Source: Firmicutes bacterium HGW-Firmicutes-2
GTDB taxonomy: Bacteria > Bacillota > Clostridia > Lachnospirales > Vallitaleaceae
Assembly: GCA_002841495.1 (NCBI GenBank)
Contig: PGZV01000011.1
Coordinates: 1-64,000 of the forward strand
Length of the DNA: 64,000 bases
Reading direction: 5' to 3'
The notes below the pieces were generated by a model. The model was not told the DNA's origin, ran no database searches, and was given only the letters and a program-made list of their open reading frames with translations. Within the stretch, counting starts at the first letter, position 1. The number at the start of each line of letters is the position of its first letter. The position numbers and the translations under genes are program-made. Of the stretch, positions 55,479-63,866 are shown in pieces.

Positions 55479-56402
55479 ATGAAGTGGACAAAATTAAAAA
55501 TTCATGTAGCGCCACTAAGTGTCGATGCCGTTAGTAATATGCTTTTTGATTTAGGTATGGAAGGTTTAGAGATTGAAGATCAATATTTGTCTGAATCGGA
55601 TAAAGAAGCCATGTATGCTAATTATGTAACAGATACATTGGTGCCACTTGAAGAGTACCGTGTTGTTGTATATCTGGATGAACATCAGGATATACATGTT
55701 TGTAGAACGGATATAGAAAAGGGATTAAACGACTTAAGAACTTTTCTGGAAATCGGTTCGGGAGTAATCACAATAGAAACCATGCCGGACGAAGATTATG
55801 AAAATAAATGGAAAACTTTTTATAAGCCTTTTAGAGTGGGTGATCATATGGTCATTACACCTATTTGGGAGAAGCCGGATTTAATTGAAGGGGATATGGT
55901 CATAGCTATAGACCCTGGAATGGCATTTGGATCTGGTACACATGAAACTACCTATCTTTGCATTGAGGCGTTGCAAGCATGTGATCACGATCTGGGTCAG
56001 GTTGCAGATATAGGTTGTGGGAGTGGTATATTAGCGATTGCAGCTGTTAGACTCGGCGCAAAGTCAGCCATTGGTGTGGACATCGACGAGAATGCGGTGA
56101 AAATAGCAAAAGAAAATGTCAAACATAACGCACTAGAAGATAAGGTCACCATCTGCAAAGGCGATCTTTTAGAAAACATTCTATCACCGGTGAACACAGT
56201 TATAGCAAATATTTTGGCAGAAGTTATCATAGACATCACCGAGGATGTAAAAAAAATATTGCATACTTCAGGTGTATTTATTGCTTCAGGTATCTTAAAC
56301 GAAAAAGAAAAAGCTGTGACAGATTCTTTAACCCATGCAGGTTTTAATATTTTGGAGATACGCAGAAAAGGTGAATGGGTGGCCATTAAGGCGGGTCTAT
56401 AA
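55479..56402 (+). CDS. prmA: Ribosomal protein L11 methyltransferase
   Basis: A 307-residue SAM-dependent enzyme trimethylating L11. It has an N-terminal recognition domain (LKIHVAPLSVDAVSNMLFDL) and a Rossmann methyltransferase with DPGMAFGSGTHETT, ADIGCGSGILAIAAVRLGAK and VIANILAEVI. Eight bases after dnaJ, the standard order. Confidence 0.95.
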   Translation: MKWTKLKIHVAPLSVDAVSNMLFDLGMEGLEIEDQYLSESDKEAMYANYVTDTLVPLEEYRVVVYLDEHQDIHVCRTDIEKGLNDLRTFLEIGSGVITIETMPDEDYENKWKTFYKPFRVGDHMVITPIWEKPDLIEGDMVIAIDPGMAFGSGTHETTYLCIEALQACDHDLGQVADIGCGSGILAIAAVRLGAKSAIGVDIDENAVKIAKENVKHNALEDKVTICKGDLLENILSPVNTVIANILAEVIIDITEDVKKILHTSGVFIASGILNEKEKAVTDSLTHAGFNILEIRRKGEWVAIKAGL

Positions 56403-56410
56403 GGAGACAC

Positions 56411-57163
56411 ATGTATCGATTTTTTGTAGAACCAAGTCAGATAAAAGACAATCATATCCTCGTAGAAGGTTCCGATATGAACCATATGATCCATGTATTG
56501 CGCATGCGTGTCGGGGATGTCGTGACAATTAGTGATGGACAACAAAAGGACTATAGTTGTATAATAAAAACAATTGTGGAGAACGAGATTTTACTGGATA
56601 TTAAGACCGTGGTCTCGACCACCAATGAATTATTAAGTAAGATTTCTCTTTATCAAGGCATACCCAAAAAAGATAAAATGGAATGGATCATTCAAAAAAC
56701 CGTTGAATTAGGTGTAAGTGAGATTATTCCGATTAAGATGAAACGCTGTGTTGTTAAACTAGATGACAAGACAGCTAGGAAAAAAGTTGATCGCTGGGAA
56801 GCTATTTCAGAAGCAGCGGCAAAACAGTCTAAAAGAAGTATCATACCGACCATTCAGTTACCCGTTACGTTTAAAGCTATGATGGCGCAACTAGAGGAAA
56901 TGGATTTGGTATTGGTGCCTTATGAAAACGCAGAAGGCATGGCATATACAAGAACGGTTCTAGGGCAACTGAAAGGTGCTAAAAACATCGGCATAGTCAT
57001 TGGTCCAGAAGGCGGCTTTGATCAAGAAGAAATTAATCATTTAATGGCCACGGAAGCAAAAATCATATCATTAGGTCGACGTATCTTACGTACGGAAACA
57101 GCGGGCATGACTTTACTTGCGAATCTAATGATACAAATCGAGGAGGATAATGATGGCAATTAG
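56411..57163 (+). CDS. rsmE: 16S rRNA m3U1498 methyltransferase RsmE
   Basis: A 250-residue SPOUT-fold methyltransferase. It has the N-terminal PUA-like part (MYRFFVEPSQI, then NHMIHVLRMRVGD), QGIPKKDKMEWIIQKTVELG, and the knot region IGIVIGPEGGFDQEEINHLM, SLGRRILRTETAGM. AAGGAG lies before ATG. Its end overlaps the next gene by about 11 bases. Confidence 0.94.
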   Translation: MYRFFVEPSQIKDNHILVEGSDMNHMIHVLRMRVGDVVTISDGQQKDYSCIIKTIVENEILLDIKTVVSTTNELLSKISLYQGIPKKDKMEWIIQKTVELGVSEIIPIKMKRCVVKLDDKTARKKVDRWEAISEAAAKQSKRSIIPTIQLPVTFKAMMAQLEEMDLVLVPYENAEGMAYTRTVLGQLKGAKNIGIVIGPEGGFDQEEINHLMATEAKIISLGRRILRTETAGMTLLANLMIQIEEDNDGN

Positions 57164-57518
57164 AGTTTTAGTCGTAGATGATGCAGTATTTATGAGAACA
57201 GTACTCAAAAAAATGTTAGTTGAAGATGGATATGAAGTGTGTGGTGAGGCGGGCAATGGACTGGAAGCCATCAAACTTGCTAAAGAGCTGACACCGGACG
57301 TTGTGACTTTAGATATCACCATGCCGGAGATGGATGGCGTTACGGCATTACCAAAAATCATGGAAGTATCACCAAACTCAAAAGTAATTATGTGTTCAGC
57401 TATGGGACAACAACCTATGGTTGTGGAAGCTATAAAAAATGGCGCAAAAGACTTTATTGTTAAACCTTTTCAAAAAGCACGTGTTGTGCAAGCCATCGAA
57501 AATGTCATGAGCAAGTAA
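57153..57518 (+). CDS. CheY-like single-domain response regulator
   Basis: A 121-residue receiver domain without an output domain. ATG 57153 (or 57150) follows GAGGAGG. The acidic pair (VVDDAVFMR), phospho-Asp 54 (VVTLDITMPEMDG), Ser 82 and Lys 104 (KPFQKA) are present. CheY-like by length and form, usually acting on the flagellar motor, but no chemotaxis or flagellar genes are nearby, so the target is unknown. Confidence 0.88.
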   Translation: MAIRVLVVDDAVFMRTVLKKMLVEDGYEVCGEAGNGLEAIKLAKELTPDVVTLDITMPEMDGVTALPKIMEVSPNSKVIMCSAMGQQPMVVEAIKNGAKDFIVKPFQKARVVQAIENVMSK

Positions 57519-57541
57519 ACATTCGATTGTAGAATAAAGAG

Positions 57542-57564
57542 AGGTAGGGCGACCTGCCTTTTTT
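57542..57564 (+). terminator. Terminator after the CheY-like gene
   Basis: AGGTAGG-GCGA-CCTGCCT (one T-G wobble) followed by TTTTTT. Confidence 0.75.
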
Positions 57565-57604
57565 ATTGTTTGTTAAGAAAGTAGAAACAAATTAAGGAGA
57601 AAAA

Positions 57605-58759
57605 ATGGAAATATATTTTGATAATGCAGCAACCACGAAGGTATCCGAAAAAGTGGCACAAGCCATGTTGCATATGTTGACGCATAATTATGGGAACCCT
57701 TCATCCTTGCATCAAAAAGGGTTTGAAGCAGAAAAAGCCATTGAAAACAGTAGACAAATTATTGCACAAACATTAAAAGTTAATAAAAAAGAAATCTATT
57801 TTACATCCGGTGGCACGGAAGCAAATAATATAGCAATAACAGGCGTGACCACTTCTAATAAAAGAGGTGGTAAACATATACTGGTATCTGCTATCGAACA
57901 TCCTTCAGTCAAAGAAACGGTTCGACATCTAGAAACCATAGGCTACGAGGTTGAATCCATTCCAACAGATGGAATGGGTTATATTCAAATAGAAGCATTA
58001 GAACAGCTTATAAGACAAGATACCTTATTGGTATCTATTATGTATGTCAACAACGAGATCGGTACGATACAAGACATGGCAACCATAGGTAAGCTGATAA
58101 AAACCATAAATCCAAAAACGTTGTTCCATGTGGATGCTATTCAGGCTTTTGGCAAGTATATCTTAACACCGGGCAAAGACCAAATAGATATTATGACCAT
58201 AAGCGGTCATAAACTTCATGGACCTAAAGGTATCGGTGCCATATATATAAAAGATGGCACTAAAGTAGCGCCGTTGTTTCATGGTGGGCGTCAAGAAAGT
58301 GGTATACGTTCAGGTACAGAGAACGTTTCAGGTATTATCGGCTTTGGAATGGCAACAGAAGAAGCTTATCATCAACTTCAAGATCATAGAACCCATATAG
58401 AGGGTATAAAAGAACATATGATTATGAGACTCACGAATGATGTTCCAGACATTACCTTTAATGGTGATATTGAAAAAGGCGCCTATCATATATTGAATAT
58501 GGGTGTATCCGGTGTAAAGAGTGAAGTATTGCTTCATGCACTGGAAGAGCTTGAGATCTATGTATCTACCGGATCAGCGTGTTCTTCAAAAAAGAAAAAT
58601 CACAGTATAACCCTTTCTGCATTGAACTTAACCCATGATGAAAAAGACAATGCCATAAGAATGAGTTTTTCAAAGTACAATACATTGGATGAAGTTGATC
58701 AATTTATTGAACAACTGAACAAACTGTTGCCCATACTAAGAAGGTTCAAAAGAAAGTAG
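57605..58759 (+). CDS. Cysteine desulfurase, NifS/IscS-like
   Basis: A 384-residue PLP enzyme giving sulfur from cysteine. MEIYFDNAATTKVSEKVAQA, YFTSGGTEANNIAI, the PLP lysine in TISGHKLHGPKGIGAIY and the sulfur-accepting Cys in VSTGSACSSKKKNHS are intact. Directly followed by thiI with a seven-base gap, so its likely role is supplying sulfur for 4-thiouridine (and thiamine) synthesis, as NifZ does in Bacillus. Confidence 0.93.
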   Translation: MEIYFDNAATTKVSEKVAQAMLHMLTHNYGNPSSLHQKGFEAEKAIENSRQIIAQTLKVNKKEIYFTSGGTEANNIAITGVTTSNKRGGKHILVSAIEHPSVKETVRHLETIGYEVESIPTDGMGYIQIEALEQLIRQDTLLVSIMYVNNEIGTIQDMATIGKLIKTINPKTLFHVDAIQAFGKYILTPGKDQIDIMTISGHKLHGPKGIGAIYIKDGTKVAPLFHGGRQESGIRSGTENVSGIIGFGMATEEAYHQLQDHRTHIEGIKEHMIMRLTNDVPDITFNGDIEKGAYHILNMGVSGVKSEVLLHALEELEIYVSTGSACSSKKKNHSITLSALNLTHDEKDNAIRMSFSKYNTLDEVDQFIEQLNKLLPILRRFKRK

Positions 58760-58766
58760 GATAAAT

Positions 58767-59948
58767 ATGAAGCAAGGCTATTTAATAAAATATGGTGAAC
58801 TCGCCCTTAAAGGGAAAAATAGATATATTTTTGAAAATGCGTTGGTCAAACACATTCGAGATGCCATTAAACCCTTCGGAGAGTTTGAAGTGGTCAAAGA
58901 ACAAGGACGTATTATTTGTGAACCCCTTACTGATGTAGATGATGAAGCTGTTATGAACCGTATACAAATGATCTTCGGAATTATCGGAATATGCCCGGTC
59001 TATATACTTGAAGACAACAGTATGGAAAATATAAGAATTCATTCAGTAGCTTTCTTAAAACAACACTATGATCAACATGATTTTACATTTAAAGTAGAGG
59101 CTAGGCGTGCAGATAAAAAATATCCGCTAAATTCAATGGAAATCTCTAGAGATATCGGTGGCGTATTGCTGGATGCTTTTGATCAGTTAAGCGTAGATGT
59201 TCATAAGCCGGAAGTACGTGTTTATGTTGAAATTAGGAACAAATCTTATATATTTTCTAAGCAAATTAAGGGACTAGGCGGCATGCCGGTTGGTACCAAC
59301 GGTAAGGCAATGCTCATGCTTTCAGGTGGCATTGATAGTCCGGTTGCAGGGTATATGGTAGCAAAAAGAGGTGTACATTTTGATGCAGTATATTATCATT
59401 CCCATCCTTATACCAGTGAACGGGCAAAGCAGAAAGTTATAGACCTAGGTAAAATCGTTGCCAGATACAATGGTAGCTTTAACCTTCATGTGGTGCCCTT
59501 TACAGAGATTCAATTGGATATTTATGAGAAATGTCCCCATGAACAATTAACCATCATTATGCGACGCTATATGATGATTATAGCAGAACGTATTGCAAGA
59601 GAGCACAACTGCTTGGCGCTTATAACCGGTGAGAGTATTGGTCAAGTGGCCAGTCAGACCATACAAAGTTTGGCAGCAACCAATGATGTATGCGGTATGC
59701 CTGTTTTTAGACCCCTCATAGGCTTTGATAAGCAAGAAATTGTGGATATTGCACAACGTATCGAGACATTTGAAACCTCCATATTACCTTATGAAGATTG
59801 TTGTACTATTTTTGTAGCCAAACATCCGGTAACTAAACCTAACATTAAATCAATCATGCGTTCTGAGGCTATTCTTGAGAATATTGAAGAGATGCTACAA
59901 AGAGCTATCGAACAAAGAGAAGTGATTAAGATTGAACCTGATTTGTAA
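58767..59948 (+). CDS. thiI: tRNA 4-thiouridine synthase ThiI
   Basis: A 393-residue enzyme adenylating U8 of tRNA and transferring sulfur. The ferredoxin-like/THUMP N-terminus (LIKYGELALKGKNRYIFENA) and PP-loop (LMLSGGIDSPVAGYM), then LALITGESIGQVASQT and RPLIGFDKQEIVDIA, are conserved. It lacks the rhodanese domain, as in Firmicutes, so sulfur is presumably relayed from the neighbouring desulfurase to internal cysteines (YEDCCTIF). Confidence 0.95.
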   Translation: MKQGYLIKYGELALKGKNRYIFENALVKHIRDAIKPFGEFEVVKEQGRIICEPLTDVDDEAVMNRIQMIFGIIGICPVYILEDNSMENIRIHSVAFLKQHYDQHDFTFKVEARRADKKYPLNSMEISRDIGGVLLDAFDQLSVDVHKPEVRVYVEIRNKSYIFSKQIKGLGGMPVGTNGKAMLMLSGGIDSPVAGYMVAKRGVHFDAVYYHSHPYTSERAKQKVIDLGKIVARYNGSFNLHVVPFTEIQLDIYEKCPHEQLTIIMRRYMMIIAERIAREHNCLALITGESIGQVASQTIQSLAATNDVCGMPVFRPLIGFDKQEIVDIAQRIETFETSILPYEDCCTIFVAKHPVTKPNIKSIMRSEAILENIEEMLQRAIEQREVIKIEPDL

Positions 59949-59994
59949 GAATAGACTGGATATGACATAATCTAGACTATTTAGATGCTAATAT

Positions 59995-60021
59995 AAAAAA
60001 ATCCACCTAAGTGGATTTTTT
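59995..60021. terminator. Bidirectional terminator between thiI and the HPr-like gene
   Basis: AAAAAATCCAC-CTAA-GTGGATTTTTT. Works for thiI on + and the HPr-like gene on -. Confidence 0.85.
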
Positions 60022-60062
60022 ACTGACTTAATTTTAAGTTAAAGTTATAGAACTTTAACCAA

Positions 60063-60296
60063 TTATTCGAGGATAAAATCTTGAAGAACAGATTCAACTT
60101 CTTCGACGACAGAATCATCATGAATCATTAATTCGATTGGCTTACTTAAGTCGAGTGAAAAAATCCCCATTATAGATTTTGCATCTATGACATAACGGCC
60201 AGATACCAAATCAAAGTCAGAATCATACTTGCTTACTGCATTAACAAACACTTTAACTTTATCAATAGAGTTTAAAGATACTTTTATAGTTTTCAT
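60063..60296 (-). CDS. HPr-like protein without the active-site histidine
   Basis: A 77-residue protein of the HPr fold. The Ser-46-region equivalent (VIDAKSIMGIFSLDLSKPIE) is well conserved, but the His-15 segment (usually GLHARPA) reads SIDKVKVFVNAVSKY, with no His. It cannot carry the PTS phosphoryl group in the usual way, so a regulatory or decoy role is more likely. Related variants occur in Clostridia. GGAGG precedes the ATG; monocistronic. Confidence 0.85.
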   Translation of the reverse strand: MKTIKVSLNSIDKVKVFVNAVSKYDSDFDLVSGRYVIDAKSIMGIFSLDLSKPIELMIHDDSVVEEVESVLQDFILE

Positions 60297-60332
60297 TATT
60301 TGGTCCTCCTTTACATTATTTTATACACACTT

Positions 60333-60361
60333 ATACTACACTTTTTGAAAATTGATGTCAA
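60333..60361 (-). promoter_or_regulatory. Promoter of the HPr-like gene
   Basis: Minus strand TTGACA (60361-60356), 17-bp spacer, TAGTAT (60338-60333). Confidence 0.65.
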
Positions 60362-60456
60362 TACGAATATTGACTAAAAAAAAATGTGAAATGTAAGGGC
60401 TTTCAGACAAATAGAATAAATAGAAATAAAAGAATCATCAAAGAAAGAGGCGAAAA

Positions 60457-61758
60457 ATGGCAAAAGTAGCGTTCCATACACTTGGCTGTAAAGTAAACCA
60501 ATATGAAACTGAAGGTATGATGACTCAGTTCGAACAGATGGGTTATGATATTGTGAGCTTTTTTGAAAAGGCTGATATTTATATAATAAATACTTGTACG
60601 GTAACCAATATGGCAGATAAGAAGTCCAGACAAATGTTGGCAAAAGCCAAGAAGATTAATTCAAAGAGTTTGGTAGTTGCTGTAGGCTGCTATGTACAAG
60701 CATCTAATAAAGAGCTACTAGAAATGATACAAGTGGACCTTTTAATTGGTAACACAGATAAAGGCAATATGGTTCAAGTCATAGAAACTTATCTTGAAAG
60801 CAAGATTAAACCCACAGTTGTAGATCTGAGCCAATACAAAGTCTATGATGATCTATGGATTAGTATGACTCAAGACCATACCAGAGCACATATTAAGATA
60901 CAAGATGGCTGCGATCAATTCTGTACGTATTGCATCATTCCTTATGCTAGAGGGAGAATTAGAAGTAGATCGGCATCCAGTATTCTTGAAGAATGCAAAG
61001 AACTGGCTAAAAAAGGTTATAAAGAAGTGGTATTAACGGGAATTCATCTTGCTTCCTATGGTGTTCAGTTTGATGATTATAGACTTATTAATTTGTTGGA
61101 AGAGATGCAAGGGATAGAAGGTATTTTACGTATCCGTTTGGGCTCTCTTGAGCCTACATTAATAACCCATGACTTTGTAAGTCGTGTAGCAAAACTTGAC
61201 AAAGTATGCCCTCATTTTCATTTGTCTATGCAATCTGGAAATGATGAAATATTAAAGAAAATGAATCGAAAGTATACAACTGAAGATTACAAAAAGGCAG
61301 TTGATCGATTAAGAGAAAAAATACCTACCTGTGCGATAACTACAGACCTGATTGTAGGATTTCCTTCTGAGACGAAGGCACAGTTTGAAGATACGATGAT
61401 GTTTATAAAAGAAATCGGTTTTGCGGATATGCATATCTTCAAGTATTCTAAGCGTAACGGAACGCCGGCTGCGAAGATGAAGGAACAAGTCAACCCTAAA
61501 GAAAGCAACATGAGAAGTACAAGAGCTATTGAAATAGCTGAAAGTATGAAGCACAATTTCTTGACTAGGTTTATGGATATGGAGATGGAAGTTCTGATAG
61601 AAGATCAAGTCATCCTTAATCAACAAATCTATTATGTCGGTCATACCACCAATCATATAAAGGTTTATACAATGTCGACACAGGCACTAGAAAAAAATAC
61701 CATAAAAAAAATACACTTAAAACAAGGATTTGAAGAGGGTTTGCTAGGGTCTTTATAG
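60457..61758 (+). CDS. mtaB: tRNA t6A37 methylthiotransferase MtaB
   Basis: A 433-residue radical SAM enzyme making ms2t6A37 in tRNA. The N-terminal UPF0004 domain has three cluster Cys (TLGCKVNQYE, NTCTVTN, VGCYVQ), the radical SAM domain CDQFCTYCIIPYARGRIRSR, then the TRAM region (LTRFMDMEMEVLIE). TLGCKVN and its length identify the MtaB (YqeV) branch over MiaB or RimO. AAAGAGG precedes the ATG. Confidence 0.94.
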   Translation: MAKVAFHTLGCKVNQYETEGMMTQFEQMGYDIVSFFEKADIYIINTCTVTNMADKKSRQMLAKAKKINSKSLVVAVGCYVQASNKELLEMIQVDLLIGNTDKGNMVQVIETYLESKIKPTVVDLSQYKVYDDLWISMTQDHTRAHIKIQDGCDQFCTYCIIPYARGRIRSRSASSILEECKELAKKGYKEVVLTGIHLASYGVQFDDYRLINLLEEMQGIEGILRIRLGSLEPTLITHDFVSRVAKLDKVCPHFHLSMQSGNDEILKKMNRKYTTEDYKKAVDRLREKIPTCAITTDLIVGFPSETKAQFEDTMMFIKEIGFADMHIFKYSKRNGTPAAKMKEQVNPKESNMRSTRAIEIAESMKHNFLTRFMDMEMEVLIEDQVILNQQIYYVGHTTNHIKVYTMSTQALEKNTIKKIHLKQGFEEGLLGSL

Positions 61759-61853
61759 ATTTTGGTTTTATATATTAGAATAAAAAGTAATACCTAGTGT
61801 AAATTTTATATTATTTTGATTGTATTTTTAGGATTTTTATTATAAACTGTAGC

Positions 61854-62019
61854 TAAGGTTAAGGTCTAAAACACAGTTTCTTTAAAAGTACATACAATAT
61901 ATAGTTTGATTAGATTCATTCGTAACAAGATATTGTTATAGGGTCAAAACTAAGTTTCACTAAATTCACATACAATATATAGATTACGTTGATACATTCA
62001 TAACTATATATTGTCATAG
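61854..62019 (+). repeat. Two degenerate tandem copies of the palindromic repeat
   Basis: Unit 1 (61854-61940) starts TAAGGTTAAGGTCTAAAACA and contains TACATACAATATATAG. Unit 2 (61941-62019) matches the reverse complement of 62377-62499 for about 75 bases (GTCAAAACTAAGTTTC, ACGTTGATACA, CATAACTATATATTG). Unit 2 ends at the first possible ATG of ireB. This fills most of the 300 bases between mtaB and ireB; nothing else is seen there. Confidence 0.7.
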
Positions 62020-62058
62020 ATGAACACAAATATTAGTAGTTTGTTAGGACGTGAAATT

Positions 62059-62322
62059 GTGGGCAAATTTGGGCATACGCTTTTCTTTAAAAAATTTGAT
62101 AAAGAACCTGAAAACGAAATTAAGGTTGTACTTAAGGAAGTCTATGAAGCACTTAACGAAAAAGGTTACAATCCCAATTATCAGATTGTAGGCTATATTT
62201 TGTCTGGAGATCCAACATATATTACCAGTCATAAGAACGCAAGAACAAAGATTGGTAGAATAGAACGAGATGCTTTAATGGAAGAACTGGTAAAGGATTA
62301 TGTAGAACATAATTTGAAATAA
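62059..62322 (+). CDS. ireB: IreB-family regulatory phosphoprotein (UPF0297)
   Basis: An 87-residue protein. The start is placed at GTG 62059 behind TAGGACG; an ATG at 62020 directly abuts repeat DNA without a ribosome site. The core EKGYNPNYQIVGYILSGDPT, then YITSHKNARTKIGRIERDAL, is diagnostic of UPF0297. In Enterococcus faecalis IreB is phosphorylated by the PASTA kinase IreK and affects cephalosporin resistance. Heads the ireB-ruvX-DUF1292-fur-rnj gene order. Confidence 0.92.
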   Translation: MGKFGHTLFFKKFDKEPENEIKVVLKEVYEALNEKGYNPNYQIVGYILSGDPTYITSHKNARTKIGRIERDALMEELVKDYVEHNLK

Positions 62323-62334
62323 TATGTGAATATC

Positions 62335-62367
62335 AAAAACTGTAGAGACTCGGTTTCTACAGTTTTT
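62335..62367 (+). terminator. Terminator after ireB
   Basis: AAAAACTGTAG and CTACAGTTTTT pair, followed by TTCTT; 13 bases past the stop. Confidence 0.8.
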
Positions 62368-62376
62368 CTTAGTCGG

Positions 62377-62499
62377 TAAGGTTATAGTGTTAAAACTATA
62401 TAGTTTAACTTTTACATACAATATATAGTTATGAGTGTATCAACGTAACCTATATGTTGTATGTAATTTAGAGAAACTTAGTTTTGACACTTCACCTTA
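62377..62499. repeat. Full-length palindromic intergenic repeat (about 123 bp)
   Basis: The two ends are inverted copies: TAAGGTTATAGTGTTAAAAC on the left and, reading inward on the other strand, TAAGGTGAAGTGTCAAAACT; both arms then contain TACATACAA and ATATAG, meeting near 62435-62450. Partial copies lie at 18894, 26107, 52009 and 61854-62019. It codes for nothing and looks like a MITE or REP-type element. Confidence 0.75.
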
Positions 62500-62537
62500 A
62501 TAGGCGAGGTATCTCATTGAAAGGACTTAATACATTT

Positions 62538-62954
62538 ATGAGGATATTAGGACTCGATTATGGCAGTAAGACGATAGGCGTTGCCGTATGTGACCCTTTT
62601 GGTTGGACGGCTCAAGGCATTGAAACCATCGAACGCAAGGAAGAAAACAATCTTGTAGCGTCCATTGTCAGACTAGGAGAAATTATTGATCAGTATAAAG
62701 TAGAGAAAATTGTTTTAGGCTTACCTAAAAACATGAACAATACAGAAGGTGAACGGGTTGAAAAGACGAAGTTATTCCAGAACAGACTGATCCGTGAGTT
62801 TGGACTCGAAGTCATTCTGTGGGATGAACGTCTTAGCACTATGGGCGCAAGCCGTGCACTAACAGCAGCAGATATGAGTGCAAAAAAGCAAAAAAAAGTT
62901 ATTGATAAAATGGCAGCAGTATTTATTTTACAAGGATATCTGGATTGTCATTAA
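62538..62954 (+). CDS. ruvX: Holliday junction resolvase-like RuvX/YqgF
   Basis: A 138-residue YqgF protein. Start 62538 gives MRILGLDYGSKTIGVAVCDP, the family start; AAAGGA is 12 bases upstream, somewhat far. The catalytic acids are Asp in GLDYG, Glu/Asp region VEKIVLGLPKNMNNTEGERV and WDERLSTMGA. YqgF takes part in 16S rRNA end maturation and perhaps resolves junctions. Confidence 0.93.
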   Translation: MRILGLDYGSKTIGVAVCDPFGWTAQGIETIERKEENNLVASIVRLGEIIDQYKVEKIVLGLPKNMNNTEGERVEKTKLFQNRLIREFGLEVILWDERLSTMGASRALTAADMSAKKQKKVIDKMAAVFILQGYLDCH

Positions 62955-63000
62955 GTAAAATACTTTATATTCCCACTAAAAAATGAAGATAGGAGGAAAA

Positions 63001-63267
63001 ATGGATAAAATAAAATTTACTTTTGAAGAAACCGGTGAAGATGTTGTTTTTTGTGTCTTAGGGAATACCCAAGTCAATGAAATAGCATATATACTTGTTG
63101 TGGATGAAAATGAAATCGAAGATGAGGATATGACCGCCTATATTCTAAAGGCAACAGAAGCAGATGATATGGACATCATCTATGAAATCGTTGACAATGA
63201 AGAAGAACTTTCAGTGGTTGTCCCAATACTAGAAAAATTTTTAGATGATTTTGAGATTGAGTTATAA
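63001..63267 (+). CDS. DUF1292 protein
   Basis: An 88-residue very acidic protein. The start at 63001 follows AGGAGG. VFCVLGNTQVNEIAYILVVD and YEIVDNEEELSVVVPILEKF match the DUF1292 family, found between ruvX and fur in Clostridia and Bacilli. Function unknown. No signal or span. Confidence 0.88.
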   Translation: MDKIKFTFEETGEDVVFCVLGNTQVNEIAYILVVDENEIEDEDMTAYILKATEADDMDIIYEIVDNEEELSVVVPILEKFLDDFEIEL

Positions 63268-63277
63268 AATCAATTAT

Positions 63278-63306
63278 TTGACAAAAGCCCTGTCCTACAT
63301 TATAAT
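63278..63306 (+). promoter_or_regulatory. Promoter of the fur gene, with overlapping inverted repeat
   Basis: TTGACA (63278-63283), 17-bp spacer and TATAAT (63301-63306), both perfect. TGTCCTA (63291-63297) and TAGGACA (63312-63318) form an inverted repeat around the -10, and the interior resembles a weak PerR box. Autoregulation is plausible. Confidence 0.75.
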
Positions 63307-63371
63307 CTGTATAGGACAAAGGTTTAATTTGAGAGATGTCTCAAAAAATTATTGAATTAGGGGATGAGCTA

Positions 63372-63821
63372 ATGATAAAGTTTGTTGATCTATATGAAAA
63401 AACATTGAAGGAAAATGGATACAAATTAACAAATCAAAGACGTGTCGTACTTGAGACGCTTTACAATAGAGTGGGTGAGCATTTAACCGCTGAAGAAGTA
63501 CATCAGTTGGTCAAAATGGTTAATCCGGAAATTGGTCTGGCAACAGTTTATAGAACCCTTCAATTACTATCAGAATTAGGACTCATTGACAAGCTCAACC
63601 TAGATGATGGTGTTGTTCGGTATGAAATCGGCGAAATGGAAACAAAGCATCGTCACCATCATTTAATCTGTGAAGAATGCGGCACCATAATGGGTGTCGA
63701 TGATGATATGTTGGACGCTCTTGAAGAAGCATTCAGCAAAAAATATGGATTTAAGGTCACCGACCATGTGGTCAAATTTTATGGTGTCTGTAAGTCCTGC
63801 TTACAAAAACAAGAATCATAA
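63372..63821 (+). CDS. Fur-family regulator (Fur or PerR type)
   Basis: A 149-residue Fur-family protein. Start 63372 follows AGGGGATGAG; an earlier ATG at 63336 lacks spacing. The winged helix has GYKLTNQRRVVLETLYNRVG, then GLATVYRTLQLLSELGLI; the metal region is KHRHHHLICEECG and the second CxxC is CKSC. The standard Fur HTH contrasts with the Zur-like gene at 7410. Iron or peroxide sensing cannot be separated by sequence alone. Confidence 0.9.
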   Translation: MIKFVDLYEKTLKENGYKLTNQRRVVLETLYNRVGEHLTAEEVHQLVKMVNPEIGLATVYRTLQLLSELGLIDKLNLDDGVVRYEIGEMETKHRHHHLICEECGTIMGVDDDMLDALEEAFSKKYGFKVTDHVVKFYGVCKSCLQKQES

Positions 63822-63866
63822 TACTTTGCAATCAAGCAAGGTTGAAGAAAATACGGAGGTGTAGTT

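Noticed and set aside
62377-62499. Riboswitch or attenuator before ruvX
   Set aside because: The same sequence recurs before unrelated genes and both ends are inverted copies, which fits a repeat element better.
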